From Gammaproteobacteria bacterium (GTDB lineage: Bacteria; Pseudomonadota; Gammaproteobacteria; DSM-26407), in the NCBI GenBank assembly GCA_028694565.1, contig JAQVKR010000045.1, positions 1-11,197 on the forward strand: 11,197 nt of DNA, read 5' to 3'. The translations under genes were made by a program, and so were the position numbers. The notes under the pieces were generated by a model, which saw nothing but the letters and a program-made list of their open reading frames with translations, did not search any database and was not told where the DNA came from. Of this stretch, positions 1 to 6,341 are shown piece by piece (positions within the stretch are counted from its first letter, which is position 1; every line of letters starts with the position of its first letter).

Positions 1-1131
1 GGCGCCATGCCGGGCAAGTTCATCCAGGCCATCCGCGAGGCGGGCACCGCCAACCCGGTGATCATGCTGGACGAGATCGACAAGATCGGCGCCTCCTACC
101 AGGGGGATCCCGCCTCGGCGCTGCTGGAGGTCCTGGATCCCGAGCAGAACAGCGACTTCCTCGACCACTACCTGGACCTGCGCTTCGATCTCTCCAAGGT
201 GCTGTTCATCTGCACCGCCAACCAGCTCGACACCATCCCCCAGCCGCTGCTGGACCGCATGGAGGTGATCCGGCTCTCGGGCTACATCACCACGGAGAAG
301 GTGGCCATCGCCAGGCATCACCTGTGGCCGCGCCAGGTGGAGCGCGCCGGACTGCGGCGCGGGCAGATCCGCATCACCGAGGCCGCCCTGCGCCAGATCA
401 TCGAGGGCTACGCCCGCGAGGCCGGCGTGCGCAACCTGGAGAAGCAGCTCGGGCGCATCGTGCGCAAGTGTGCGGTGGATATTCTCGGCGGCGCCGAGAC
501 TCCCGTGCGGATCGGCACCCGCGACATCGAGCGGCTGCTCGGCAAGGCCCACTTCCAGCGTGAAAAGCCGCTCAGCGGCCTGGGCGTGGTCACCGGGCTG
601 GCATGGACGGCGATGGGCGGCGCGACGCTGTCCATCGAGGCCACCCGGGTCCACACCAAGAACCGCGGCTTCAAGCTCACCGGCAAGCTCGGCGACGTGA
701 TGCGCGAATCGGCCGAGATCGCCTACAGCTACATCAGCTCCCACCTGAAGACCTACCGCGCCGAGCAGACCTTTTTCGACGAGGCGTTCGTCCACCTGCA
801 CGTCCCCGAGGGGGCCACCCCGAAGGACGGCCCCAGCGCCGGCGTCACCATGGCCACCGCGCTGCTGTCGCTGGCGCGCAAGGAGCGCCTGGCCCGGCCC
901 CTGGCCATGACCGGCGAGCTCACCCTCACCGGCCAGGTCCTGCCGGTGGGCGGCATCCGCGAGAAGGTCATCGCCGCGCGGCGCTCGCGCATCCCCGAGC
1001 TGATCCTCCCCGAGGCGAACCGCGGCGACTTCGAGGAGCTGCCGGACCACATCCGGGCCGGGCTGACCGTGCATTTCGCCCGCCACTACCGTGACGTCTA
1101 CCGCATCGTGTTCGCAAACACCCCGGAATGA
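1..1131 (+). CDS. lon: Lon protease (endopeptidase La), C-terminal part, 5' end outside window
   Basis: ATP-dependent cytoplasmic serine protease that unfolds and degrades damaged and regulatory proteins. The open frame enters at base 1 (GAMPGK) and gives 376 residues. These cover the second half of the AAA+ module and the whole protease domain. Visible are Walker [10 protein letters not shown] (window residues 20-28), the [15 protein letters not shown] stretch, [13 protein letters not shown], a sensor-2 type REAGVRNLE, the VTGLAWT entry to the protease domain, the catalytic serine in DGPSAG (residue 279, bases 835-837) and the catalytic lysine in GGIREKV (residue 322, bases 964-966). The Ser-Lys dyad is therefore intact. 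The segment [14 protein letters not shown] differs from the E. coli Lon form (GKLTYTGSLGEVM), so this may be one of two Lon paralogues. The N-terminal domain and Walker A lie outside. The hemerythrin gene follows after 130 bp and is probably a separate unit. Confidence 0.96.
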   Translation, partial: GAMPGKFIQAIREAGTANPVIMLDEIDKIGASYQGDPASALLEVLDPEQNSDFLDHYLDLRFDLSKVLFICTANQLDTIPQPLLDRMEVIRLSGYITTEKVAIARHHLWPRQVERAGLRRGQIRITEAALRQIIEGYAREAGVRNLEKQLGRIVRKCAVDILGGAETPVRIGTRDIERLLGKAHFQREKPLSGLGVVTGLAWTAMGGATLSIEATRVHTKNRGFKLTGKLGDVMRESAEIAYSYISSHLKTYRAEQTFFDEAFVHLHVPEGATPKDGPSAGVTMATALLSLARKERLARPLAMTGELTLTGQVLPVGGIREKVIAARRSRIPELILPEANRGDFEELPDHIRAGLTVHFARHYRDVYRIVFANTPE

Positions 1132-1151
1132 CCACGCCCAATCACCGAAAT

Positions 1152-1167
1152 CATGACAAACGTCATG
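1152..1167. promoter_or_regulatory. Perfect inverted repeat CATGAC-AAAC-GTCATG in the lon/hemerythrin gap
   Basis: Two perfectly complementary 6-bp arms separated by 4 bp lie 21 bp after the lon stop codon and about 95 bp before the hemerythrin start. The dyad could be an operator for a dimeric regulator of the hemerythrin gene. It lacks the U-tract and strong GC stem of an intrinsic terminator. I do not recognise it as a consensus site of a known regulator, and it could be chance. Confidence 0.3.
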
Positions 1168-1261
1168 CTTCCGATCGCCGGAGCGGATCCATAATCAGCC
1201 GGACCATCCAGGTGCCCGGGGTCCCTCCATGCCCCCGGAGCCGGCAGAGGAGCGAGCGGAC

Positions 1262-1726
1262 ATGAGCAAACTGGTAGAGTGGAGCGACGAGCTGAGCGTC
1301 GGCATCCAGGAGATCGACGAGCAGCACAAGATGCTGGTGAACCTCCTGAACCAGCTGCACGAGGCCATCCACAAGCGCCACGGCTCGGAGGCCACGCGCA
1401 AGATCCTCGACGAACTGGCGGACTACACCCGCATTCATTTCGCCGTCGAGGAGAGCCTCATGCGGGTACTCGAGTATCCGGACTACGAGGCCCACAAGCA
1501 CGAGCACGAGAACCTCATCCAGCAGATGGTGGACCTGAAGCAGAAACTCGACACCGGGACCCACTCCATCAGTTTCGAGCTGCTGCATTTCCTCAAGGTC
1601 TGGCTCACCAAGCACATCCTCGAGTCCGACAGGGAGTACAGCCCCCACTTCCTCAGCAAGGGCGTCAATGCCTCCTGGCAGAAGAAATCCTGGGTGGGCA
1701 AGCTCTGGGGCTCCCTCACCCACTGA
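1262..1726 (+). CDS. Bacteriohemerythrin (O2/NO-binding non-heme di-iron protein)
   Basis: A single-domain cytoplasmic hemerythrin of 154 residues, a four-helix bundle that binds O2 reversibly at a di-iron site. Its bacterial roles include oxygen storage or delivery, and NO or oxygen sensing. All seven expected ligands are present: H22 (in IDEQH), H59 and E63 (HFAVE), H78 and H82 (HKHEH), H118 and D123 (HILESD). Length matches stand-alone bacteriohemerythrins. The start at 1262 is chosen because AGAGGAG (1246-1252) lies 9 bases upstream and because MSKLVEW is the usual N-terminus of the family. An in-frame ATG at 1229 would add 11 non-conserved residues. The C-terminus ends in a short basic and aromatic tail (QKKSWVGKLWGSLTH) past the last ligand, possibly a membrane- or partner-binding helix (inference). 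No sensor or output domain is fused. Confidence 0.94.
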   Translation: MSKLVEWSDELSVGIQEIDEQHKMLVNLLNQLHEAIHKRHGSEATRKILDELADYTRIHFAVEESLMRVLEYPDYEAHKHEHENLIQQMVDLKQKLDTGTHSISFELLHFLKVWLTKHILESDREYSPHFLSKGVNASWQKKSWVGKLWGSLTH

Positions 1727-1761
1727 GCTGCCCGCCCCGGGCCACGGCCTCCGCCCCCCGC

Positions 1762-1778
1762 GTTCAGCCGCGGTTCAG
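1762..1778 (+). promoter_or_regulatory. PhoP/OmpR-family box: GTTCAG-N5-GTTCAG direct repeat
   Basis: Two identical hexamers at 1762-1767 and 1773-1778 are separated by CCGCG, giving an 11-bp period. OmpR/PhoP-family winged-helix regulators typically bind as head-to-tail dimers on direct repeats with one helical turn between half-sites (enteric PhoP box GTTTA-type, 11-bp period). The repeat lies 69 bp before a gene cluster that ends in a PhoP/PhoQ-type pair. A possible -10 (TACCCT, 1790-1795) follows 11 bp after the second half-site, close to the roughly 12 bp seen in PhoP-activated promoters where the box replaces the -35. Autoregulation is inferred. Confidence 0.5.
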
Positions 1779-1789
1779 GACCCGCACCC

Positions 1790-1795
1790 TACCCT
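1790..1795 (+). promoter_or_regulatory. Possible -10 element TACCCT
   Basis: TACCCT keeps the first two and last bases of TATAAT and sits 11 bp after the GTTCAG direct repeat. Transcription would then start near 1801-1803, just before a GC-rich hairpin and the ribosome binding site. The match is weak and rests mainly on spacing. Confidence 0.3.
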
Positions 1796-1805
1796 GCTCG
1801 CAAGT

Positions 1806-1823
1806 CGGGGCGATTCCGCCCCG
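1806..1823 (+). other. GC-rich leader hairpin (CGGGGCG-ATTC-CGCCCCG)
   Basis: A perfect 7-bp, all-GC inverted repeat with a 4-base loop lies between the suggested promoter and the AGGAG at 1831-1835. If transcription begins near 1802 it would form the 5' end of the mRNA, where such stems can protect against decay. No U-tract follows, so it is not a standard terminator. Confidence 0.4.
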
Positions 1824-1846
1824 TGGCCACAGGAGAGCAGACAGCC

Positions 1847-2428
1847 ATGCGAGTCAACGGAACCACTCTGATCGCGGGTGCGCTGGGCCTGGCCCTGGCC
1901 GGTTGCGCCAGCGCCGACACCCGTTTCGACGCCCCCCGCCATGACGGCTACGACGAGGCCTCCTACGGCCCCGACACCAGCTTCAGCGACACCGCCGGGG
2001 TCACCCGGGTCGAGCCGCTCTACCAGCGGGTGAGCGTCCCGGAGCGCCGGCGCCAGTGCTGGGAGGAGCCGGTCCGGAGCAGCGGCCGCCTGGGGGGCGA
2101 GAATCTGGCCGGCACCCTCATCGGCGGCGTGGTGGGCGGCGTGGTCGGCAACCGCTTCGGGTCCGGCAGCGGCCGTGACGCCATGACCGTGGCCGGCACC
2201 ATCGCCGGCGCCGTGGTCGGGGCCGAGCTCAGCCAGCGCCGGGACGCCGGGTACGCCTATCCCGCGGTGGAGGAGCGCTGCGAATGGGTCACCGACTACC
2301 GGGACGAGGAGCGCATCGACGGCTACCGGGTATACTACCGCTACGAGGGCCGGGAGTTCGTGACCACCCTGCCCTACGACCCGGGTCGCCAGCTGCGCGT
2401 GCGCGTGAACGTGGAGCCCGAGCGATAA
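1847..2428 (+). CDS. Glycine-zipper 2TM-domain lipoprotein
   Basis: A predicted envelope lipoprotein of 193 residues. The signal peptide (residues 1-19) ends in the lipobox LAGC, giving lipidated Cys20. A spacer follows, then QCWEEPV (about 70-76), then a glycine-zipper segment (about 85-130: GTLIGGVVGGVVGNRFG and VAGTIAGAVVGAEL). The last part is a conserved C-terminal region with RCEWVTDYRDEERIDGY and a YRYEGREFVTTLPY strand. This order is typical of the Rickettsia 17-kDa antigen/glycine-zipper 2TM family, thought to act in envelope integrity; no enzyme function is known. The start at 1847 is set by the signal peptide and by AGGAG at 1831-1835 (spacing 11). An in-frame GTG at 1823 falls inside the leader hairpin and is rejected. 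The next gene starts 28 bp downstream, and the two probably share the GTTCAG-box promoter with the two-component genes. Confidence 0.9.
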   Translation: MRVNGTTLIAGALGLALAGCASADTRFDAPRHDGYDEASYGPDTSFSDTAGVTRVEPLYQRVSVPERRRQCWEEPVRSSGRLGGENLAGTLIGGVVGGVVGNRFGSGSGRDAMTVAGTIAGAVVGAELSQRRDAGYAYPAVEERCEWVTDYRDEERIDGYRVYYRYEGREFVTTLPYDPGRQLRVRVNVEPER

Positions 2429-2456
2429 ACCCGCCCCCTCCGAACAGGAAACGGCC

Positions 2457-2774
2457 ATGTCGAGACGCCGCCCGGACATTCTCCCGCACTTGCTTCTGCT
2501 GGCCGTCCTGCTGGCGTCGCCGCTCACCGCCCTGGCGCAGCCGGGGCGCGGCGTGGACGGCCCGCAGCACGATCGCGACCGGTTCGAACGCCAGGAGACC
2601 CGGCGCGGCGGCGTTTCCCTGGGCGAGGCCGTCGCCGCGGTCCAGCGTGCCACGGGAGGCCGCGTGCTGAGCGCCGATACCCGCAACGGCAGCCATCGCA
2701 TCAAGGTGCTGCTCCCCGGCGGCCGGGTCCGGCTCTACCAGGTGGATCGGGACACCGGAGCGGGCATGCCCTGA
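2457..2774 (+). CDS. Small exported PepSY-like protein
   Basis: A 105-residue protein with a Sec signal peptide (hydrophobic core LLLLAVLLASPLTALA, probable cleavage after ALA near residue 27). A charged linker follows, then a small domain SLGEAVAAVQRATGGRVLSA followed by a strand-rich stretch (HRIKVLLPGGRVRLYQVD). This looks like a single PepSY-type fold, as in small periplasmic proteins often encoded beside PhoP/PhoQ-like systems. The start is supported by AGGAAA about 7 bases upstream of the ATG. It lies 28 bp after the glycine-zipper gene and 88 bp before the response regulator. Context suggests a periplasmic accessory or modulator of the adjacent sensor kinase; this is inference. The fold assignment is moderate because the domain is short and not strongly conserved. 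Confidence 0.78.
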   Translation: MSRRRPDILPHLLLLAVLLASPLTALAQPGRGVDGPQHDRDRFERQETRRGGVSLGEAVAAVQRATGGRVLSADTRNGSHRIKVLLPGGRVRLYQVDRDTGAGMP

Positions 2775-2862
2775 ACGGCGGCGCCCATGCTCCGGACCCC
2801 ACCCGGGACCGCGAGCGCGCCGCAGCGATCCCAGCCCGAATCCTGACCCGCGGAGAACATCC

Positions 2863-3552
2863 ATGCGCATCCTCGTGGTGGAAGACGAAGCGCAGCTGCG
2901 CGAACAGCTCGCCGCCCGGCTGCGGGCCGAGGGCTACGCGGTGGAGACCGCCGCGGACGGCGACGAGGGGCTGTGGCAGGCCACCGAATTCCCCATCGAT
3001 CTGGCGGTCGTCGATCTCGGCCTGCCGGGACTGTCCGGCGACGAAATCATCCGCCGCGCCCGCGCGGCCGGGCGGACCTTCCCGGTCCTCATCCTCACCG
3101 CCCGCGGCCGCTGGGAGGACAAGGTGGAGGGGCTCGAGGCGGGCGCCGACGACTACCTGGTCAAGCCCTTCCACGTGGAGGAGCTGCTGGCCCGCATCCG
3201 GGCGCTGCTGCGCCGCGCCGCCGGCGTGGCCTCGCCGCGCCTGGAGTGCGGCCCCATCGCCATCGACACCCGCACCCACAGCGTCACCCTGGACGGGACG
3301 CCGGTGGAGCTGACCGCCTACGAGTACCGGTTGCTGGAGTACCTCGCCCTCAACGGCGGCCGGGTAATCTCCAAGACCGAGCTGACCGAGCACCTCTACG
3401 AGGAGGAGTCCGACCGCGACAGCAACGTCATCGAAGTGTTCGTGCGCCGGCTGCGGCGCAAGCTCGACCCGGACGGCCGGCTCCAGCCCATCGAGACCCG
3501 CCGCGGCGAGGGCTACCGCTTCAATCTGGCCGGCGACGATTCATGCGGCTGA
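2863..3552 (+). CDS. OmpR/PhoP-family response regulator
   Basis: A DNA-binding response regulator of 229 residues, partner of the histidine kinase that follows. The receiver domain (1-118) has the acidic pair E7/D8, phosphoacceptor D51 in VVDLGLP, T79 and K101 (LVKPFH). The segment GRWEDKVEGLEAGADDYL closely resembles PhoP. The winged-helix output domain (about 125-224) ends in the typical RRLRRKLDPDGRLQPIETRR and GEGYRF. The start is supported by GGAG at 2852-2855, 7 bases upstream. The last codons overlap the kinase start by 10 bases (3543-3552), so the two are translationally coupled. The GTTCAG-N5-GTTCAG repeat at 1762-1778 is a plausible binding site. PhoP orthology is likely, but QseB/PmrA-type relatives cannot be excluded by eye. 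Confidence 0.93.
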   Translation: MRILVVEDEAQLREQLAARLRAEGYAVETAADGDEGLWQATEFPIDLAVVDLGLPGLSGDEIIRRARAAGRTFPVLILTARGRWEDKVEGLEAGADDYLVKPFHVEELLARIRALLRRAAGVASPRLECGPIAIDTRTHSVTLDGTPVELTAYEYRLLEYLALNGGRVISKTELTEHLYEEESDRDSNVIEVFVRRLRRKLDPDGRLQPIETRRGEGYRFNLAGDDSCG

Positions 3553-4916
3553 GCCTGCACGCCCGGCTGCTCCTCACCGCGACCCTGGTCCTGGCCGCCT
3601 TTCTCGGCCTGACCGGCGCCGCGCTGGACCGGGCCTTCCGGGCCAGCACCGAGGAGGCCCTGGTGGAGCGGCTCCGCGCCCAGGTCTTCGGCCTGCTCGC
3701 CGCCGCCGAGTTCGGCGCCGGCGGCCTGGAGCTGCCGGCGGAGCTACCGGAGCCGCGCTTCTCCCAGCCCGGCTCCGGGCTCTATGGCGCCATCCGCGGC
3801 GCCAACGGCGCGATTGCCTGGCGATCCCCGTCGCTGCTCGGCCTCCCGGCCGTGTTCCCCGCCGACCTGCAGCCCGGGGAATGGCGCCGCACCGTCCTGA
3901 ACCTGGCGCAGGACCGCACCTTCAACGCCCTGAGCTTCGGGGTCAGCTGGGAGGTGGGCGCCACCCCCCACCGCTTCACCGCCAGCGTGGCCGAGGGCGG
4001 CGAGGTGGTGGAGCAGCAGCTGCGCGGATTCCGCCGCAGCCTGTGGGGCTGGCTGGGCGCCTCGGCGCTGGTGCTGCTCGCCGTGCAGGGCACCATCCTG
4101 CGCTGGGGCCTGGCGCCGCTGCGCCGCGCCGTGCGCGAGCTGGAGGAGATGGAGGCGGGCCGGCGCCCGGCGCTCGGCAGCGACTATCCCCGCGAGCTGC
4201 GGGGGCTGACCCGCAGCATCAACACCCTGCTCAACAGCGAGCGCCGGCGCCTGGAGCGTCACCGCAAGGCCCTGGCCGACCTGGCCCACAGCCTGAAGAC
4301 GCCCCTGGCCGTCCTGCGCGGCCTCGCCTCCGGCGGGATAGATGCGGCGGCGAAGGCCACGCTGGAGGAGCAGGTGCAGCGCATGGACGCCACCGTGCAG
4401 CACCAGTTGCAGCGCGCCACCCTGCCCGCCGCTCCCGCCTTCGCGCGGCCGGTGGAGGTCGCCGCCGTCGCCCGCCGGCTGGTGGCGACCCTGGAGAAGG
4501 TCCACGCCGGGAAGGCGCTCCGCTTCGAGCTCGCGCTCTCCCCCCGGGCCGGCTTCCGCGGCGCCGAGGGCGACCTGATGGAACTGCTCGGCAACCTGCT
4601 CGACAACGCCTGCAAGTGGGGCCGGGAACGGGTCCGGCTCAGCGCCGCTCCACTGCCCGCGGGCGGCCCGGACACGGCGGCCGGGCTGGAGCTGACGGTG
4701 GAGGACGATGGCCCGGGCATCGCCCCGGAGGATCATCGGCGGGTGCTCGCCCGGGGCGGCCGCGCCGACACCCGCACCCCCGGCCACGGCATCGGCCTGG
4801 CGATGGTGGCGGACCTGGCCGAAGCCTACGGCGCCGTGCTCTCCATCGATCGCAGCCCCCTCGGCGGGGCCCGGGTCAGACTGCGCTTTCCCGCTCCACG
4901 CCCGCAGCCGGAGTGA
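3543..4916 (+). CDS. PhoQ-like membrane sensor histidine kinase
   Basis: An inner-membrane sensor kinase of 457 residues. TM1 covers about residues 8-28, a periplasmic sensor region 29-165, and TM2 about 166-188 (LWGWLGASALVLLAVQGTIL). A HAMP segment follows (APLRRAVRELEEMEAG), then the H-box LADLAHSLKTPLAVLRG with phosphoacceptor H249. The ATPase domain has N-box LLGNLLDNACKWG, G1 VEDDGPGI and G2 GHGIGLAMV. The HSLKTPLAVLRG and NNACKW-like motifs fit the PhoQ group. The periplasmic part shows no strongly acidic patch like that used by enteric PhoQ to bind Mg2+, so the signal may differ. The start ATG overlaps the regulator's end. The gene's 3' end overlaps the oppositely oriented phnP by 41 bp. 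A much longer open frame extends upstream in this phase but only as a shadow of the regulator gene. Confidence 0.92.
   Translation: MRLSLHARLLLTATLVLAAFLGLTGAALDRAFRASTEEALVERLRAQVFGLLAAAEFGAGGLELPAELPEPRFSQPGSGLYGAIRGANGAIAWRSPSLLGLPAVFPADLQPGEWRRTVLNLAQDRTFNALSFGVSWEVGATPHRFTASVAEGGEVVEQQLRGFRRSLWGWLGASALVLLAVQGTILRWGLAPLRRAVRELEEMEAGRRPALGSDYPRELRGLTRSINTLLNSERRRLERHRKALADLAHSLKTPLAVLRGLASGGIDAAAKATLEEQVQRMDATVQHQLQRATLPAAPAFARPVEVAAVARRLVATLEKVHAGKALRFELALSPRAGFRGAEGDLMELLGNLLDNACKWGRERVRLSAAPLPAGGPDTAAGLELTVEDDGPGIAPEDHRRVLARGGRADTRTPGHGIGLAMVADLAEAYGAVLSIDRSPLGGARVRLRFPAPRPQPE
4876..4916. other. Tail-to-tail coding overlap of histidine kinase and phnP
   Basis: The kinase gene (plus strand) stops at 4914-4916 and phnP (minus strand) stops at 4876-4878, so 41 bp encode both C-termini. 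No space is left for a terminator between the two convergent operons. The phnP part encodes a non-conserved tail (about GVERESAV), which suggests that phnP has drifted into the kinase gene. Confidence 0.85.
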
Positions 4917-5679
4917 GGCCGGGGGCTGCCGACGATTCCCGCTGGCCGTCGCGGGCGAACTCGGTCCCCGCCGGGACTCCGTCCATCCGCCCCGTCCGCC
5001 AGCGATCGAGCTGATGGCTGACGTGGGTAATCAGCGTCCGGCGGGCGCCCAGCGCCGCCTGCAGGGACAGCAGCCGGGACCAGGTCCCCTCGCCCGCCGC
5101 GCCCGGGGCGCTCTCCTCCCAGTCGACGCCGGTGATGAGCAGATCCGGGACCCAGCGCGACAACGCCTGCAGGGACCGGGCGGCCAGGCGCGGCCCCCCG
5201 GGAAGCCAGACGACGCGGAACTCCCCGTGCTCCAGGGCATAGCCATACTCCGGGCCGCCGGCCAGGGGCAGCGCACGGACGTCGATCGGGCCCAGGCGCA
5301 GGGACTGGAGTGGTTCGATGCCCAGGGGCCGCAGCAGGCCCGGCTCCCGGACCAGGTCCAGGTCCGCCGGCGGCGCGGGGCCGAGCAGCGGCACCGGCGC
5401 GCCCACGCCCCGGTGCAGGGCATGGAGGCCGGAGAGGCGGCCGGTCCCCCAGCCCGGGAGCAGAATCCCCTCCAGCCGCCCTTCCGCCGGCGGCCGCGCG
5501 ACCGGCGGCACCGGGCAGCCGCCGACGAGCAGCCGGGCCGCTCCCGCCTCCACCTGCAGGCAGCCTCCCGGACGGCGCCGGGCCGCGCGGTCGAAACGGG
5601 CGCGGCCACAGACCGGGCAGTCGCAGCCGTAGACCGGGACACCGGCCTCCGTGCCGGTGGAGAGGAAATTCAATCGCAC
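4876..5679 (-). CDS. phnP: PhnP homologue with lost catalytic metal site (probable pseudoenzyme)
   Basis: Homologue of phosphoribosyl 1,2-cyclic phosphate phosphodiesterase, a metallo-beta-lactamase-fold enzyme; 267 residues against about 252 in E. coli. The N-terminus (FLSTGTEAGVPVYGCDCPVC) and C-terminal THVSHQLDRW are conserved. They include the structural zinc ligands C19, C21, C24 and H222. The catalytic dimetal site is gone: HxHxDH is replaced by GWGTGR (76-81), the later ligand histidine by G141, the bridging aspartate by G161 and the catalytic histidine by G198. H219 remains. The alignment is continuous, so this is substitution and not a frameshift. GTG at 5679 is chosen because MRLNFLSTG fits family N-termini; it overlaps phnN by 10 bases. 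TTG at 5673 has better spacing to AGGAGG. Probably a structural or regulatory relic, with catalysis moved elsewhere. Confidence 0.85.
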   Translation of the reverse strand: MRLNFLSTGTEAGVPVYGCDCPVCGRARFDRAARRRPGGCLQVEAGAARLLVGGCPVPPVARPPAEGRLEGILLPGWGTGRLSGLHALHRGVGAPVPLLGPAPPADLDLVREPGLLRPLGIEPLQSLRLGPIDVRALPLAGGPEYGYALEHGEFRVVWLPGGPRLAARSLQALSRWVPDLLITGVDWEESAPGAAGEGTWSRLLSLQAALGARRTLITHVSHQLDRWRTGRMDGVPAGTEFARDGQRESSAAPGLTPAAGVERESAV

Positions 5680-6263
5680 GCGCCCTCCTCCCCGAGCAGC
5701 AGTGCCACCAGTCGCTCGCCGGCCTCTTCCAGGGCCCCCTCGTTGACAATCACCCTCACCGGGCCAGGCAGCGGTGAGCACAGATCGGCCCCGCGGGCGA
5801 TGCGCCGCTCCACCGCGTCGGCGTCCTCCCGCGCCCGGGACCGGAGACGCCGCCGGCGCACCGCCTCCGAGGCCTCGATCAGCACGCCCACCAGGTCCGG
5901 GAATCGACGCCGGGCGTCGGAGAGGTAGGCGCGGGAGCCGTTCACCACCACGTCGCCGCCATCCGCCAGCCAGGCTTCCAGCTCCCGCCCCACGCCATAG
6001 CGCAGGCCATGGCTGTCCCAGTGCATGGCGAACAGCCCCTCCCGCAGGCGCCGCTCGAATTCCGCCGCGCCGACCGCCACGTGGTCCTCTCCTCCCGATG
6101 CGGCGGGGCGGGTGATGTGGCGCCGGGCGAAGTGAATCCGGCCCCGTCCCCCGAGCCGCCGCCGGGCATAGTCCATGAGGCTGTCCTTGCCGGCGCCGGA
6201 TGCGCCCATCAGGTAGAAGAGGCGTCCGCGTTGCCGGACTCCGTGCGCGCTGGGTATGTCCAT
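5670..6263 (-). CDS. phnN: Ribose 1,5-bisphosphate phosphokinase PhnN
   Basis: Phosphorylates ribose 1,5-bisphosphate with ATP to give PRPP, the last step of C-P lyase ribosyl salvage. It has the guanylate-kinase-like P-loop GASGAGKDS, with the aspartate typical of PhnN, then RRHITRPAASGGEDH, HWDSHGLRYGVG (substrate region) and DVVVNGSRAYL. These match E. coli PhnN block by block (about 185 residues). With the ATG at 6263 the protein has 197 residues. Alternatives are ATG 6293 (207) and TTG 6317 (215). None has a clear Shine-Dalgarno, so the start is chosen by family length. The stop codon lies inside phnP's 5' end, implying coupling. It follows the DUF1045 gene after 78 bp (48 bp if the 6293 start is used). 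Confidence 0.92.
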   Translation of the reverse strand: MDIPSAHGVRQRGRLFYLMGASGAGKDSLMDYARRRLGGRGRIHFARRHITRPAASGGEDHVAVGAAEFERRLREGLFAMHWDSHGLRYGVGRELEAWLADGGDVVVNGSRAYLSDARRRFPDLVGVLIEASEAVRRRRLRSRAREDADAVERRIARGADLCSPLPGPVRVIVNEGALEEAGERLVALLLGEEGACD

Positions 6264-6341
6264 GCTCTGTCGGGATCCGTATCCCTGGCTCATTTCCCGG
6301 CGAGTGTGCCGGGGCAAGGTGACAGCGGGATGACCGGCGGA

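Noticed and set aside
1132..1261. Rho-independent terminator after lon
   Set aside because: The only dyad (1152-1167) has a short mixed-composition stem and no T-run.
2973..3542. Upstream in-frame extension of the histidine kinase
   Set aside because: It is the out-of-frame shadow of the response regulator. The kinase begins at 3543 with a normal first membrane segment.
5434..5500. Frameshift or misread as the reason for the missing HxHxDH in PhnP
   Set aside because: No frame on the strand encodes the motif here, and flanking residues (EGILL before, SGL after) align without gaps, so the loss is by substitution.
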